Source: Paenibacillus xylanexedens (GTDB lineage Bacteria; Bacillota; Bacilli; Paenibacillales; Paenibacillaceae). From it: a stretch of DNA of 64,000 bases. The stretch is from assembly GCF_017874615.1 (NCBI RefSeq), contig NZ_JAGIKV010000002.1:186001-250000 (forward strand). The letters run 5' to 3'. Shown here in pieces: positions 52,245 through 61,715 of the stretch (position 1 is its first letter; each line of letters starts with the position of its first letter). The notes beneath the pieces are model-generated. The model had not been told where the DNA came from and made no database searches. It saw only the letters and a program-made list of their open reading frames with translations. The position numbers were made by a program, and so were the translations under genes.

Positions 52245-53792
52245 CTATTGAATGCCTGCTAACTTCAAGTACTCCTGCCACTGCTTAGTGTATTCTGCCT
52301 GAATTTTTTCCAATCCTGCTTGTTTAGCCTTCTCCATAAATGTGTTCAGTCCAGCTTCTACGTCTGCCACTAAACCTACATTAAGCGGATACAAATATTG
52401 TTTTTCCACTTGCTCCAATGCAGCCTTCTCGGCTTGGTACGGAGTCCAGTCTTCAGCAAATCCGGTATAAATATCCGGCTTTTTGATTTTGTCGAGATCT
52501 TCAAACATGGTCAGGACATCATCAAAGGTTTTATCATAGAGCATGAATTCCGGATTACGCCAAGCCCAGCCGTTCATGCCCTCACGCGGGAAGCCGTTTG
52601 TTTGTGCATCTCCGACCATTTTGTAGTATCCATTATCTACCTCGAAGTTTTTGCCTTCAACGCCGTATTCAGTCAACCAGTTATATCGTTTGTCTGTCAC
52701 AAGTTTCTCATAAAATGCCAATGCTTTTTCCGGGTTTTTACTGCTACGCGGAATCGCAAAACCATTGTGGATCGGGTGAACCGGTTGTGCAAACCCTTTC
52801 GCATTCGGGTACGGGAAATAAGCCAGTTTCCAATCTGGATGAGTAGACTGTACCTTGATGACATCTGCATTAAATTTGTTAGGGTTTTCCCCAGACAGAA
52901 CAACAGCCGCTTTTCCATTTTGCAACAACGAGTTGGATGTATCTTTTACATTCAGTACGTTTTTCGGGAAAAATCCTTTGTCCATCCAACGTTTGTATGT
53001 TTTCAGGTCTTCGAGATGTTGCGCCGATCCCCAGTAGGACGTCACAGTTGTTGGTGTGTCATACATAATATCCAGTCCATATGGAAGTTGACCTGCTGTA
53101 TTAACCAGCTTGGATGTCAATTGACGAATACCATGGGTATGGTTGGCATTGCTATCCGCAATCGGAATCATATTGGGTTCGTTGGCTTTGATGCCCTCCA
53201 GATACGCTTCGAGTGTCTCCAAAGATTCCGGCTTCGGCAGATTGTACTTCTCACGCAAGTCCTCACGGTACGCAATTCCCTCGGTTACATACTCAATCCA
53301 AGTGGATGGAACCGTATAGATTTTGTCATTGATTTTGACAGCATTCCACATGTCATCAGGTACATGAGCTTTCAGTGCTGGCGCTGCTTTAGGCAACATT
53401 TCATCCAGTGGCAGGAACGCGCCCTTTTTGGCATAGGACTGGTAGAATGTCCAATCCGCTGTGAAGATCAGATCGATCGGCTGTCCAGAAGACAGCAGCA
53501 GTTTATATTTTTGATCCCAGTCGGTCCATGATGTGTAGTTGAATTTCACATTGACGTTCAGATCAGCCTCCGCCAACTTATTGATCTCGGATTCAATGAC
53601 AGGCAGATCTTTCGGAGCATCCCCAAGCATGTAAAATTGAAGCGTGACTTTCTCGCCTTTGTTCCCGGATGTTCCTCCCTGCTCGCTTCCTTGCGTCGAT
53701 CCCCCCGAACCGTTATTACATGCGGCAAGTACCCCGGCGAATAACATCAGGGCAAGTACCAGAGACAGGTGCCGAATTGTTTTGTTACGCAT
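52245..53792 (-). CDS. Sugar ABC transporter substrate-binding lipoprotein (LplA-like)
   Basis: A 515-residue extracellular solute-binding protein (cluster 1, LplA/YtcQ type). The lipobox LAAC has lipidated Cys25; a Gly/Ser-rich linker (NNGSGGSTQG) follows. The start ATG is 6 bases after GGAGG; the upstream ATG overlaps that site. It follows two permease genes; there is no ATPase gene, so the transporter probably uses a shared MsmX-type ATPase. The sugar is unknown; relatives import oligosaccharides such as galacturonan or xylan fragments. Confidence 0.88.
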   Translation of the reverse strand: MRNKTIRHLSLVLALMLFAGVLAACNNGSGGSTQGSEQGGTSGNKGEKVTLQFYMLGDAPKDLPVIESEINKLAEADLNVNVKFNYTSWTDWDQKYKLLLSSGQPIDLIFTADWTFYQSYAKKGAFLPLDEMLPKAAPALKAHVPDDMWNAVKINDKIYTVPSTWIEYVTEGIAYREDLREKYNLPKPESLETLEAYLEGIKANEPNMIPIADSNANHTHGIRQLTSKLVNTAGQLPYGLDIMYDTPTTVTSYWGSAQHLEDLKTYKRWMDKGFFPKNVLNVKDTSNSLLQNGKAAVVLSGENPNKFNADVIKVQSTHPDWKLAYFPYPNAKGFAQPVHPIHNGFAIPRSSKNPEKALAFYEKLVTDKRYNWLTEYGVEGKNFEVDNGYYKMVGDAQTNGFPREGMNGWAWRNPEFMLYDKTFDDVLTMFEDLDKIKKPDIYTGFAEDWTPYQAEKAALEQVEKQYLYPLNVGLVADVEAGLNTFMEKAKQAGLEKIQAEYTKQWQEYLKLAGIQ

Positions 53793-53898
53793 ACGCATCC
53801 TCCCTTTTTGTGGTGAACCTTTATATGTTAGCGCAGACTCGCCATGCTTCAGACCAGAAATGATGTCAATGGCCTGACACCCACAGCGTGTTCACGTT

Positions 53899-54834
53899 CT
53901 AACCTTTCACTGCACCAATGGTGAGTCCTTTGACAAAATAACGTTGTACAAACGGATACAGGAACAAAATCGGTCCCGTTACAACGATAGCCATTGCCAT
54001 CTTGGTTGATTCGGTAGGCACATCCTGACTGAGTGTGATCCCCGTGCCAATCGCCATCTGGTCAATGAAGGTAATCGTGTTCATCGTGTTGTAGAGATAA
54101 AATTGCAGTTGGTACATATCTGGATTGTTAATGAAGAGGGATGAGGTAAACCAGTCATTCCAGTAACCCAGTGCTAGAAACAAACCTACGGTTGCGATAC
54201 CTGGCATCGCCAGTTTCAACACAATGCTGAAATAGATGCGGAAGTCATTCGCTCCATCAATTTTGGCGGACTCAATCAATTCATCCGGCACTGCCGAGCG
54301 AATGAAGTTTTTCATCAGGATAATGAGGAATGGTGTCATCAACCCCGGGAAAATCAGTACGGTGTACGTATCTGTGAGATTGAAGTAGTTCGCCAGCATA
54401 ATGTACCAAGGCACGAGCCCCCCACCAAACAACGTTGTAAAGTAGATAAAAAACGAGAAGGTATTCCGATATTTAAAATCCTTACGCTGGAGCACAAATC
54501 CGGCCATCGTGATGAGGAACAGCCCTAGCGTAGTCCCCACCACCGTTGTAAAGACTGTTACCCCATAAGCCTTGAGTACCTGGGTCGGGAATTTGAACAC
54601 CATTTTGTAACCTTCCAGGGAAAAGTCCGTTGGAAAGAGGTGATAACCATCCCTCACAATAGACTCGTTGCTACTGAATGAACCGGATAGAATCAGCAGA
54701 AACGGTAGCAAGCACATGATTGATAAAACGATGATAAAGCTGTAGGAAATCAGTTGAAACATGAAAGTGAATTCCGAATCTCTGAGACGCGTATTCGTAC
54801 GGGTGTGAGTATTCATCGGCGTGTTCATGATCAT
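53899..54834 (-). CDS. Sugar ABC transporter permease (LplC-like)
   Basis: A 311-residue permease of the carbohydrate CUT1 type with six membrane helices. The EAA-like loop is ELIESAKIDGANDFRIYFSIVLKLAMPG, followed by GIATVGLFLALGYWNDWF. It ends with GLTIGAVKG, as in YesQ/LplC proteins. Start 54834 or the ATG at 54828, the latter 7 bases after GGGAG. It follows the other permease by 24 bases. Confidence 0.9.
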   Translation of the reverse strand: MIMNTPMNTHTRTNTRLRDSEFTFMFQLISYSFIIVLSIMCLLPFLLILSGSFSSNESIVRDGYHLFPTDFSLEGYKMVFKFPTQVLKAYGVTVFTTVVGTTLGLFLITMAGFVLQRKDFKYRNTFSFFIYFTTLFGGGLVPWYIMLANYFNLTDTYTVLIFPGLMTPFLIILMKNFIRSAVPDELIESAKIDGANDFRIYFSIVLKLAMPGIATVGLFLALGYWNDWFTSSLFINNPDMYQLQFYLYNTMNTITFIDQMAIGTGITLSQDVPTESTKMAMAIVVTGPILFLYPFVQRYFVKGLTIGAVKG

Positions 54835-54858
54835 TCTCCCTCCTGCCCTGCGGGCGTT

Positions 54859-55764
54859 CTAGAACAAGGCGTAGTCCTCATTTACTTTGCGGATAATATA
54901 GTTGACGGTCATGATCAAAATGAATCCAAACAAGGACTGATACAGACCAGCAGCCGTTGCCATCCCGATATCAAACGTGACTTTCAGTGAACGATACACA
55001 TACGTATCAATAATATCTGTAGCGTTGTACAGCACCCCGTTGTTGCCGATCAGTTGATAGAACAGGTCAAACTGCCCCTTCATAATGCTGCCGAGTGAGA
55101 ACAACAACAGGATGACAAAGGTTGGCTTCAACATCGGTACCGTAATGTACCAGATCCGCTGAAATATATTCGCCCCGTCGATTCGGGCAGCTTCATAATA
55201 CTCGTCACTGATACCCGTTATGGCGGCCAGATAGATGACCATGCTGTATCCAAGATTTTTCCATAGATAAAAGATGATGATCAGGAACACCCAGATCCAG
55301 GGTGTGTTATAAATGTCGACCGGGCCGGCCTCAAAACGTTTGAGCACCGTGTTCACAAAACCCGACTCGTAGTTAAACATGTTGTAAGCGATTACACTTA
55401 ATAGTACAAATGAGATGAAATACGGCAAAAACATGACGGATTGCGTAATTTTTTTGAATAACCTGCCCCGGATCTCGCTAAGCATGATCGCACAGAAGAT
55501 CGCCAGACCGTTTCCTAATATAATGAAGGCGAGATTGTAACCCACGGTATTGGTCGTGAGCTTGAGCAACATTCCGGATTGCCATAGGAACTTAAAGTTC
55601 TCCAGACCGACAAATGGACTACCAAATAATCCGCCTTCAAAATCATACCGGGTGAACGCATAATAGATGCCGACCATCGGAAAATACGAGTTAATCAGAA
55701 AAAAGATCAGCGTGGGCAACAGCATCAGAAACATGATTTTGTTTTTGTTCAATTCTTTGAGCAT
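54859..55764 (-). CDS. Sugar ABC transporter permease (LplB-like)
   Basis: A 301-residue CUT1 permease with six membrane helices. The EAA loop is EYYEAARIDGANIFQRIWYITVPMLKPT, then the FGFILIMTVNYIIRK tail typical of LplB/YteP. First gene of the importer operon, with GGGAGG upstream of the ATG. The regulator is divergently transcribed. Confidence 0.9.
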   Translation of the reverse strand: MLKELNKNKIMFLMLLPTLIFFLINSYFPMVGIYYAFTRYDFEGGLFGSPFVGLENFKFLWQSGMLLKLTTNTVGYNLAFIILGNGLAIFCAIMLSEIRGRLFKKITQSVMFLPYFISFVLLSVIAYNMFNYESGFVNTVLKRFEAGPVDIYNTPWIWVFLIIIFYLWKNLGYSMVIYLAAITGISDEYYEAARIDGANIFQRIWYITVPMLKPTFVILLLFSLGSIMKGQFDLFYQLIGNNGVLYNATDIIDTYVYRSLKVTFDIGMATAAGLYQSLFGFILIMTVNYIIRKVNEDYALF

Positions 55765-56172
55765 GGCTCGATCCCTCCCGAATTTCTTGCGGTGCTGCGT
55801 GGTGGAGCTCTCTTTTTATTGTAGATGCTCTCTTCACTTACGGATACTGAAGCTTCCCTTCAGAAAATGAACGATTCTGCGAAATGAACTATGAACAAAA
55901 CGAACGAACCATGAAATGTACAGACATCGACACACATCTGTTCACAAATGTTGATATCGTGCATAGGCTACACCTAGTGAACAATCCAGCGAAAGCTGAA
56001 CTTTATGTAGAGAAAACAGGCAAAACAACCTGTCCATCATTGATGTAAACGCATACATAATATATAATTCAAGTTACTCTTGCTCTTCTGCTCATCCAAC
56101 TATGAAGCCTCACGTATGTATATGAAATTCTATGTTGTTCACCCAAAACAGGAGGTTCGAGGGGGAAGAAGA
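55765..56172. other. 408-base divergent intergenic region
   Basis: Promoters of the sugar importer (minus) and its regulator (plus) lie here. A plus-strand promoter with an embedded cre site is listed separately. No other gene is seen. Confidence 0.65.
56040..56068 (+). promoter_or_regulatory. Sigma-A promoter of AraC regulator with cre in the spacer
   Basis: -35 TTGATG, 17 bases, -10 TATAAT (56063-56068). The spacer holds TGTAAACGCATACA (56044-56057), one mismatch from the cre consensus TGWAARCGYTWNCW. CcpA bound there would block RNA polymerase. Confidence 0.6.
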
Positions 56173-58425
56173 ATGCGTAAACGTTCAGAGGACAGTCAGA
56201 AGGTCTTCACACGGATTCTGATCGGCATTATTATCAGTACCGTCGCTACCTTACTTGTGGCTTCTTCTATTTTGTACGTCAACTATAATCGGATTGCTCT
56301 TCGTCAGGTGTATCGTACAGATATGAACAGTCTTACTCAAACCAGCCGTGAAGTGGCCAAAATGACCGAGACTGCAAAATCATTGTCATATCAGATTTAT
56401 CAGGACTACACCATCTCTTCATTACTGCTCTATTCCAAACCAAATATTTATGAGATCACATCGGCGATGGAGCAGCTAGACAACTACCGTATGTCCCTTC
56501 CCTTTATCGAATCCATCTATGTATATAACTCCAAAAGCAATGAATTCTTTATCAGTTCCGACGTGCGCAATGGGCAGCAGTCCGTCTCGGAGATCGACGA
56601 TCAGGGGATTACAAGCATCCTCCAACGCTTCCATGACTATAAACCTTTTGTCCCCATCCCGCGTACATATCAGGTCGGCTCTACCGAAGCAACAGAGGTT
56701 AACAGCTACACCTATCTCTGTTATGACACGATTAATGATAATGCGAAGCTAAACTATGCTGTTATCGTTAATATCAAGGATGATTGGCTCAGTCCGAATA
56801 TGAATGCTGTGGATCAACCAGGCAAAACCTTTATCGTGAATGAGAATGGAGACCTTTTATCTGACTTTGGCGACCGTGCATTGATGAAAAATCTCTCCAG
56901 CGAAGCTTTTATGAAGCCAATTATGCAGGATACGGGGCAATCAGCTTACTTTACCGAGAAGGTCGACGGAGAAAAATCTCTCATCACCTATACCGCTCCC
57001 GATGATCTGGGTTGGCGTTATGTAAGAATAACACCTTATGATCTGATTACATCAGATATACGGAGTATGCGCACACATACCGTTCTGTTTTGTGTTGGAC
57101 TTCTCTTCGCAGGCTTACTGCTCTCTTACCTTGTGTCCCGAAAACTATATCACCCTATTGATAAGGTACTTGTTCGTTTACGTGTGATGGAAGCAGAGCG
57201 ACGTGGCAGTCTTCATTTGTTACGGCAGGATTTTCTACGAGGGGCCCTGCAAGGCCGCGAAACAGTAACTGGAGGTATGCTGGAAGAACGGATGAAGTTC
57301 TATGGTTCCTCCATTGATGTTCAGCGTGCATCCAGGCTGGTATTGCTGCGTATTGACCATTTTACCGAATTCTGCGAAACGTACCGTGATGAGACCCAGC
57401 TTGTAAAATACGCCATGATGAACATATGCACCGAGACAGCCGATCTCCACTACAATGCGGAAGCTGTGGACATGGGCGGTGATCTGATCACACTCGTCTT
57501 CAATGAAAAAGAGGAAAGCGATGAACTTGGGCAACCCGCTCATAACCGGATCGAAGAGCTGCTGCGTATGATGCAGGCCGCTGTAATGACCCATTTGAAA
57601 TGCTCCATCTCCTGTACGATCGGTACGGAAGAAGATTCATTGGAAGACAGTATTGCATCCTACACCAGATCAGCCGAAGCCTCACTGCATCGTTTGTTCA
57701 TGGGACCGGGCTGTCTGATCTATACCTCTGACATCATGGCTTATCATGCCAAGGAGTACGCATTCCCAGCAGGTAAGGAAAGACAACTTGTCGATCATCT
57801 AATGACAGGCAAGACGCGAGAAGCAAAACAAGTCTATGCAGACATCGTCGGCGAGACAGCCGATTATCCATTTACCGTCTTCCAACTAGCCTTATCCCAT
57901 CTGACGATGACACTGAACCATGTACGAAATACCCTCAAGAAGAATAATCAACTCACACTTAATTCAGTCTCGGATGGTCTAATGCTGCCTGTCAAAGACG
58001 CGGAAGACATTAGTGAAGTACATGAACACTTCTATCGGATGTTTGATGAGCTTGGTTCCAAAGTCGAGGAGAAACGCACGCTGAAGCACGAAGAGTTGAT
58101 TCGCAAAATCAATGGCATTATAGAGCGGGACTATGCGGACCCCAATCTCTGTCTAACTTCCATTGCAGATGAGTTGGGCATGTCGCCCATCTATGTGAGC
58201 AGGCTCTACAAACAGCTCACCCTGAAAGGGCTCACGGACGTGATTAACGAGACCCGAATAGCCAAGGCCCAGCATCTGCTGGTGGAGACGGAGAACTCCG
58301 TTGCCGACATTGCCGAGAGAACCGGATTCACCAACAGTTCATACTTCTATCGCATGTTCAAAAAGTTCAATGGTGTTACACCAAACGATTATCGCCGCAA
58401 AGAATTTCATTCAGAGAACTTTTGA
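56173..58425 (+). CDS. Membrane-anchored AraC family sugar sensor/regulator
   Basis: A 750-residue one-component regulator. An N-terminal helix (about 12-35), an extracellular Cache-like sensor (about 40-305), and a second membrane helix (FCVGLLFAGLLLSYLV) are followed by a cytosolic linker and a C-terminal AraC-type double helix-turn-helix (about 645-750; LTSIADELGMSPIYVSRLYKQ and NSSYFYRMFKKFNGVTPNDYRR). Start ATG after GGGGGAAGAAGA; the frame extends 31 codons upstream. Such proteins sit next to LplABC importers and activate them when the binding protein presents its sugar. No glycoside hydrolase adjoins. Confidence 0.88.
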   Translation: MRKRSEDSQKVFTRILIGIIISTVATLLVASSILYVNYNRIALRQVYRTDMNSLTQTSREVAKMTETAKSLSYQIYQDYTISSLLLYSKPNIYEITSAMEQLDNYRMSLPFIESIYVYNSKSNEFFISSDVRNGQQSVSEIDDQGITSILQRFHDYKPFVPIPRTYQVGSTEATEVNSYTYLCYDTINDNAKLNYAVIVNIKDDWLSPNMNAVDQPGKTFIVNENGDLLSDFGDRALMKNLSSEAFMKPIMQDTGQSAYFTEKVDGEKSLITYTAPDDLGWRYVRITPYDLITSDIRSMRTHTVLFCVGLLFAGLLLSYLVSRKLYHPIDKVLVRLRVMEAERRGSLHLLRQDFLRGALQGRETVTGGMLEERMKFYGSSIDVQRASRLVLLRIDHFTEFCETYRDETQLVKYAMMNICTETADLHYNAEAVDMGGDLITLVFNEKEESDELGQPAHNRIEELLRMMQAAVMTHLKCSISCTIGTEEDSLEDSIASYTRSAEASLHRLFMGPGCLIYTSDIMAYHAKEYAFPAGKERQLVDHLMTGKTREAKQVYADIVGETADYPFTVFQLALSHLTMTLNHVRNTLKKNNQLTLNSVSDGLMLPVKDAEDISEVHEHFYRMFDELGSKVEEKRTLKHEELIRKINGIIERDYADPNLCLTSIADELGMSPIYVSRLYKQLTLKGLTDVINETRIAKAQHLLVETENSVADIAERTGFTNSSYFYRMFKKFNGVTPNDYRRKEFHSENF

Positions 58426-58480
58426 AATCATACCATACCAGACTTGAGTTTATGGAGCATTGCACATCGATTGTTAATGC

Positions 58481-58536
58481 AAAAAAAAGAGCGACCTATG
58501 AGAATGAATCATTCACCTCATGTGTCGCTCTTCTTT
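58481..58536. terminator. Bidirectional intrinsic terminator
   Basis: AAGAGCGAC and GTCGCTCTT arms with an inner ATGAGAATGA/TCATTCACCTCAT stem, then CTTT, between the regulator and trmB. Confidence 0.75.
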
Positions 58537-58560
58537 AATGAGTTTAAGTTAGATTTCGAT

Positions 58561-59316
58561 TTATTCCTTTTCCTGATCTTCGCCAGAATCATCCGAAGCT
58601 TCACGAACTTTATACTTGTCCAGACGTGTCTGCTGATACTCACGCAGGGCCTCTTCACCCACAATCACTTCAACCCGGTGAATGTTCATACCTTTACCCA
58701 TGAATTTCTGCTCGTACTCCGTCATCACATGTTCTTCATTCAAACCATCACGATGCAGATTCAAAGAAATATTGGTCATTTGCAGGCCGAAGTCGGCAAT
58801 GGCGTTGAGTGAGAAATCAAACAGCGTCTCCGAATCGGTTTTGAAATGAATCTGACCTTTGGGATTAAGCAATTCCGTGTATTTCTTCAGGAAGCGCGGG
58901 TGCGTCAAACGTCGACGTGCATGCTTTGCTTTTGGCCAAGGATCACTGAAGTTCAAATAAATGCGTTCCAGTTCTTCCGGTTCAAAAACTTCTTCGATCT
59001 GTTCGATATTTGCCAGCGCCAGCTTCAGGTTCGGAGGTGTCTCCACATCAGCCTGACTCCACGCATTACGAGCTTTCTCACTGGCACGACGCACCAGTTC
59101 ATCATACATATCAATACCGATGAAATTAAATTCCGGATATTTATAACTCATTTGGCTGATAAATTGACCTTTACCCATACCAAATTCCACGAAGATCGGG
59201 TGATCATTGCCAAACAGTTCAGACCATTTTCCTTTATGTTGCTTGGGGTCCAGTACAACAAGATCAACTTGTTGCTCCAGATTTTCTCTTATCCCTTTTC
59301 TGCCACGTAAACGCAT
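58561..59316 (-). CDS. trmB: tRNA (guanine46-N7)-methyltransferase
   Basis: A 251-residue SAM-dependent methyltransferase that modifies G46 in the tRNA variable loop. EFGMGKGQFISQMS is the SAM-binding motif, IGIDMYDELVRRA the second acidic strand, LNFSDPWPKAKHARRRLT the TrmB catalytic signature, and FKTDSETLFDFSL the tail motif. ATG after GGAGG; the frame extends 36 codons upstream through a region without a ribosome site. The C-terminus is acidic (SGEDQEKE). Confidence 0.94.
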   Translation of the reverse strand: MRLRGRKGIRENLEQQVDLVVLDPKQHKGKWSELFGNDHPIFVEFGMGKGQFISQMSYKYPEFNFIGIDMYDELVRRASEKARNAWSQADVETPPNLKLALANIEQIEEVFEPEELERIYLNFSDPWPKAKHARRRLTHPRFLKKYTELLNPKGQIHFKTDSETLFDFSLNAIADFGLQMTNISLNLHRDGLNEEHVMTEYEQKFMGKGMNIHRVEVIVGEEALREYQQTRLDKYKVREASDDSGEDQEKE

Positions 59317-59390
59317 TTTATTCCTCCGTTTGTCCCATACTTGTCTCAGACTTATTTTGCCGAAGAACTGGCAAATTGTAAAGAGCAATG

Positions 59391-59440
59391 AAAAGGGAAT
59401 CTTCGGATCTGCCACTTTGGGCAAATCTCAAAGATTCCCT
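59391..59440 (-). terminator. Intrinsic terminator
   Basis: On the minus strand AGGGAATCTT and AAGATTCCCT arms, with an inner TTTGCC/GGCAGA stem, are followed by TTTTC. It ends the 66-residue gene upstream of trmB. Confidence 0.75.
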
Positions 59441-59468
59441 CTTCGATTTATTTGGAATTGGGGTCCAA

Positions 59469-59669
59469 CTACTTTAGTAGTTCATAGTCTACCTTATCTT
59501 GGTGTGAAAAATCAAATGTCTTTTCGAAAGCATCGCGAACTTTTTGTCTTGCAGCCGCTTTCACTTTCGGATTTCCATTAAAACGAACACCTGTTAAAGC
59601 CAGTGCTTCTTCTGCCGTCAATTCAACAGACACATGATTCAATTCATTGTTTTTAACTTGGGAATTCAT
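59469..59669 (-). CDS. Small conserved-type hypothetical protein
   Basis: A 66-residue soluble protein: polar N-terminus, then VSVELTAEEALALTGVRFNGN, then a lysine/arginine-rich helix (KVKAAARQKVRDAFEKTF). It has its own terminator and GTGAGGTG before the ATG. No family function known. Confidence 0.7.
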   Translation of the reverse strand: MNSQVKNNELNHVSVELTAEEALALTGVRFNGNPKVKAAARQKVRDAFEKTFDFSHQDKVDYELLK

Positions 59670-59987
59670 TCATATCACCTCACGGTATAGTATGGTCCAT
59701 GACGTCAACGTTGATTCAAATGCTATGATGAATAATACCCATTAGATGGTGTCTGACGCTGATTTAAATATAACATAAGGTGTAAACTATAGCAAGGGAA
59801 AAACCTTGATTTTACGGCCTATTTTTGCGTTTCGATTCCCTTTTTTTTTAGTTTTTTGATACAATGATAAAAGTTCATGAAGACACCTATAATCGCTATC
59901 CATCGTCTATGACGGAAATCGCATAGCGCTTCTTCTTTTGTTCACGTATGATTACGGTAATTCGACAGCCAAAGGAGTACCCTGAAG
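59670..59987. other. 318-base intergenic stretch
   Basis: AT-rich region between divergent genes; probably promoters for the radical SAM gene and the small gene. No further feature recognised. Confidence 0.55.
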
Positions 59988-60941
59988 ATGAATGCACCTG
60001 CATTACAGTCCCCTCTCCTGTGGGGAGATAAACGATTCCATACCTGGAATTATGAGATGCGCGATCAATTTAACAATAAGGTTTTCAAAGTGATGCTGGA
60101 TGCTGGATTCACCTGTCCCAACCGCGACGGTTCCATTGCCAAAGGTGGTTGCACCTTCTGCAGTGCGCGTGGATCAGGCGATTTTGCTGGCAGCAGACGT
60201 GAAGATCTGGTCACTCAGTTCAATACAATTCGAGATAAACAGCACCTCAAGTGGCCTAAAGCCCATTATATTGGCTACTTCCAAGCCTATACGAATACGT
60301 ATGCTCCGGTTGAGGAGCTGCGCGAATATTTTGAAGAAATTCTTGAGCAACCCGGTGTTGTTGGCTTGTCCATCGCCACTCGCCCGGATTGTTTGCCAGA
60401 TGACGTTGTTGATTATTTGGCTGAACTGAACGAACGCACCTATCTGTGGGTTGAGATGGGCCTTCAAACGATCCATGATTCCACATCAACATTGATTAAT
60501 CGCGCGCACGACACGAAGTGTTACGAAGAAGCGGTTGAGAAACTGCGCAAACGGAATATACGAGTGTGTACACATATCATATATGGTCTGCCTCAAGAGA
60601 CACATGAGATGATGCTGGACACTGGACGGGCAGTTGCCAATATGGATGTACAGGGAATCAAGATTCACCTGCTACATCTGATGCGCAAAACACCAATGGT
60701 GAAGCAATACGAAGCTGGTCTTTTACGTTTTCTGGATCAGGACGAGTATATCAAATTGATCGTAGATACACTGGAGATGCTTCCACCGGAAATGATCGTG
60801 CACCGTCTTACAGGCGACGCACCGCGTGATCTGTTGATTGGACCGATGTGGTCCATGAACAAATGGGAAGTGTTAAACTCCATTGATCGTGAGCTGCGAG
60901 AGCGGGATTCATGGCAAGGTAAGTATTGGAGGCGAGCATAG
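59988..60941 (+). CDS. Radical SAM protein, YtqA-like (TIGR01212 type)
   Basis: A 317-residue radical SAM enzyme. The [4Fe-4S] ligands are Cys43, Cys55 and Cys58 in CPNRDGSIAKGGCTFC, the C-x11-C-x2-C spacing of the YtqA/YhcC group. Family motif GLSIATRPDCLPDDVVDYLAEL and a GGL-like VEMGLQT strand follow. The stop is directly followed by the ATG of the methyltransferase, so they are co-transcribed. The product is unestablished; the neighbour suggests a tRNA modification role. Confidence 0.88.
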   Translation: MNAPALQSPLLWGDKRFHTWNYEMRDQFNNKVFKVMLDAGFTCPNRDGSIAKGGCTFCSARGSGDFAGSRREDLVTQFNTIRDKQHLKWPKAHYIGYFQAYTNTYAPVEELREYFEEILEQPGVVGLSIATRPDCLPDDVVDYLAELNERTYLWVEMGLQTIHDSTSTLINRAHDTKCYEEAVEKLRKRNIRVCTHIIYGLPQETHEMMLDTGRAVANMDVQGIKIHLLHLMRKTPMVKQYEAGLLRFLDQDEYIKLIVDTLEMLPPEMIVHRLTGDAPRDLLIGPMWSMNKWEVLNSIDRELRERDSWQGKYWRRA

Positions 60942-61526
60942 ATGGGCTTTCTTTCAGTTCTCAGCTGTGCGCATCAGTGGACTGCTTCCCGTCTGCAGCC
61001 AGGTGATCTGGCCATAGATGCAACGGTGGGTACAGGAGCAGACACACTATTTTTGGCACAACAAGTAGGCAGACGTGGTCAAGTCATTGGATTCGATATT
61101 CAAAGTGAAGCCCTCACGCTGGCACAGGCCCGGATTCGAAAACAAAATGATGAAGCCAAGCTTGGCTCCATCTCCATGCTTCAACTCAGCCATGATCGAA
61201 TGGCAGAAGCGGTGCCTGAGTCATGGCTTGGTGCGGTAGGTGCAGTTATGTTCAACTTGGGGTACCTGCCTTCAGAAAGTGCAGATTCCTCCATCATCAC
61301 CGAGACAGACAGCACAATCGCTGCACTCGAAGCTGCACTCGCTTTATTACGTCCTCGCGGCATCATTACGGTTGTGCTCTACCCTGGTCATGACGGAGGG
61401 GCACAGGAAGCAGAAGCTGTATTGGACTGGTCCTCTGCCCTTTCGGTGGAACAGGCACAGGTTGTGATGTATCGCCAATTGCAGCGAGAAACTTCTCCTT
61501 TTCTGATCGGAATCGAGAAAAAATAA
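60942..61526 (+). CDS. mnmM: SAM-dependent methyltransferase, MnmM/YtqB-like
   Basis: A 194-residue class I methyltransferase: motif I AIDATVGTGADTLFLA, acidic strand end GFDIQSEALTL, and motif IV-like VMFNLGYLPS. The Bacillus subtilis homologue YtqB (MnmM) methylates 5-aminomethyl-2-thiouridine at the wobble position of some tRNAs. Here it follows the YtqA-like gene with no gap. Assignment is by motif and neighbour; substrate not proven. Confidence 0.82.
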   Translation: MGFLSVLSCAHQWTASRLQPGDLAIDATVGTGADTLFLAQQVGRRGQVIGFDIQSEALTLAQARIRKQNDEAKLGSISMLQLSHDRMAEAVPESWLGAVGAVMFNLGYLPSESADSSIITETDSTIAALEAALALLRPRGIITVVLYPGHDGGAQEAEAVLDWSSALSVEQAQVVMYRQLQRETSPFLIGIEKK

Positions 61527-61715
61527 TTTCCTTTGTTCACCAAATACAATAAACTAGACACAATCGCAGGGCGAGCTATTAACGGCTTTTTCTTACTGCG
61601 ATCTGTGTTCTACATCTACATATGCAAACGTATTCACTTGTTTGCTCATGGCGACTACATGCCCATGACTGATTAAAGCGATCCACCATTTCATATACTA
61701 GAGGAGAGATTACTG

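Noticed and set aside
52398..53531. Plus-strand open frame (377 codons) opposite the sugar-binding protein gene
   Set aside because: Antisense shadow; no signal or domain.
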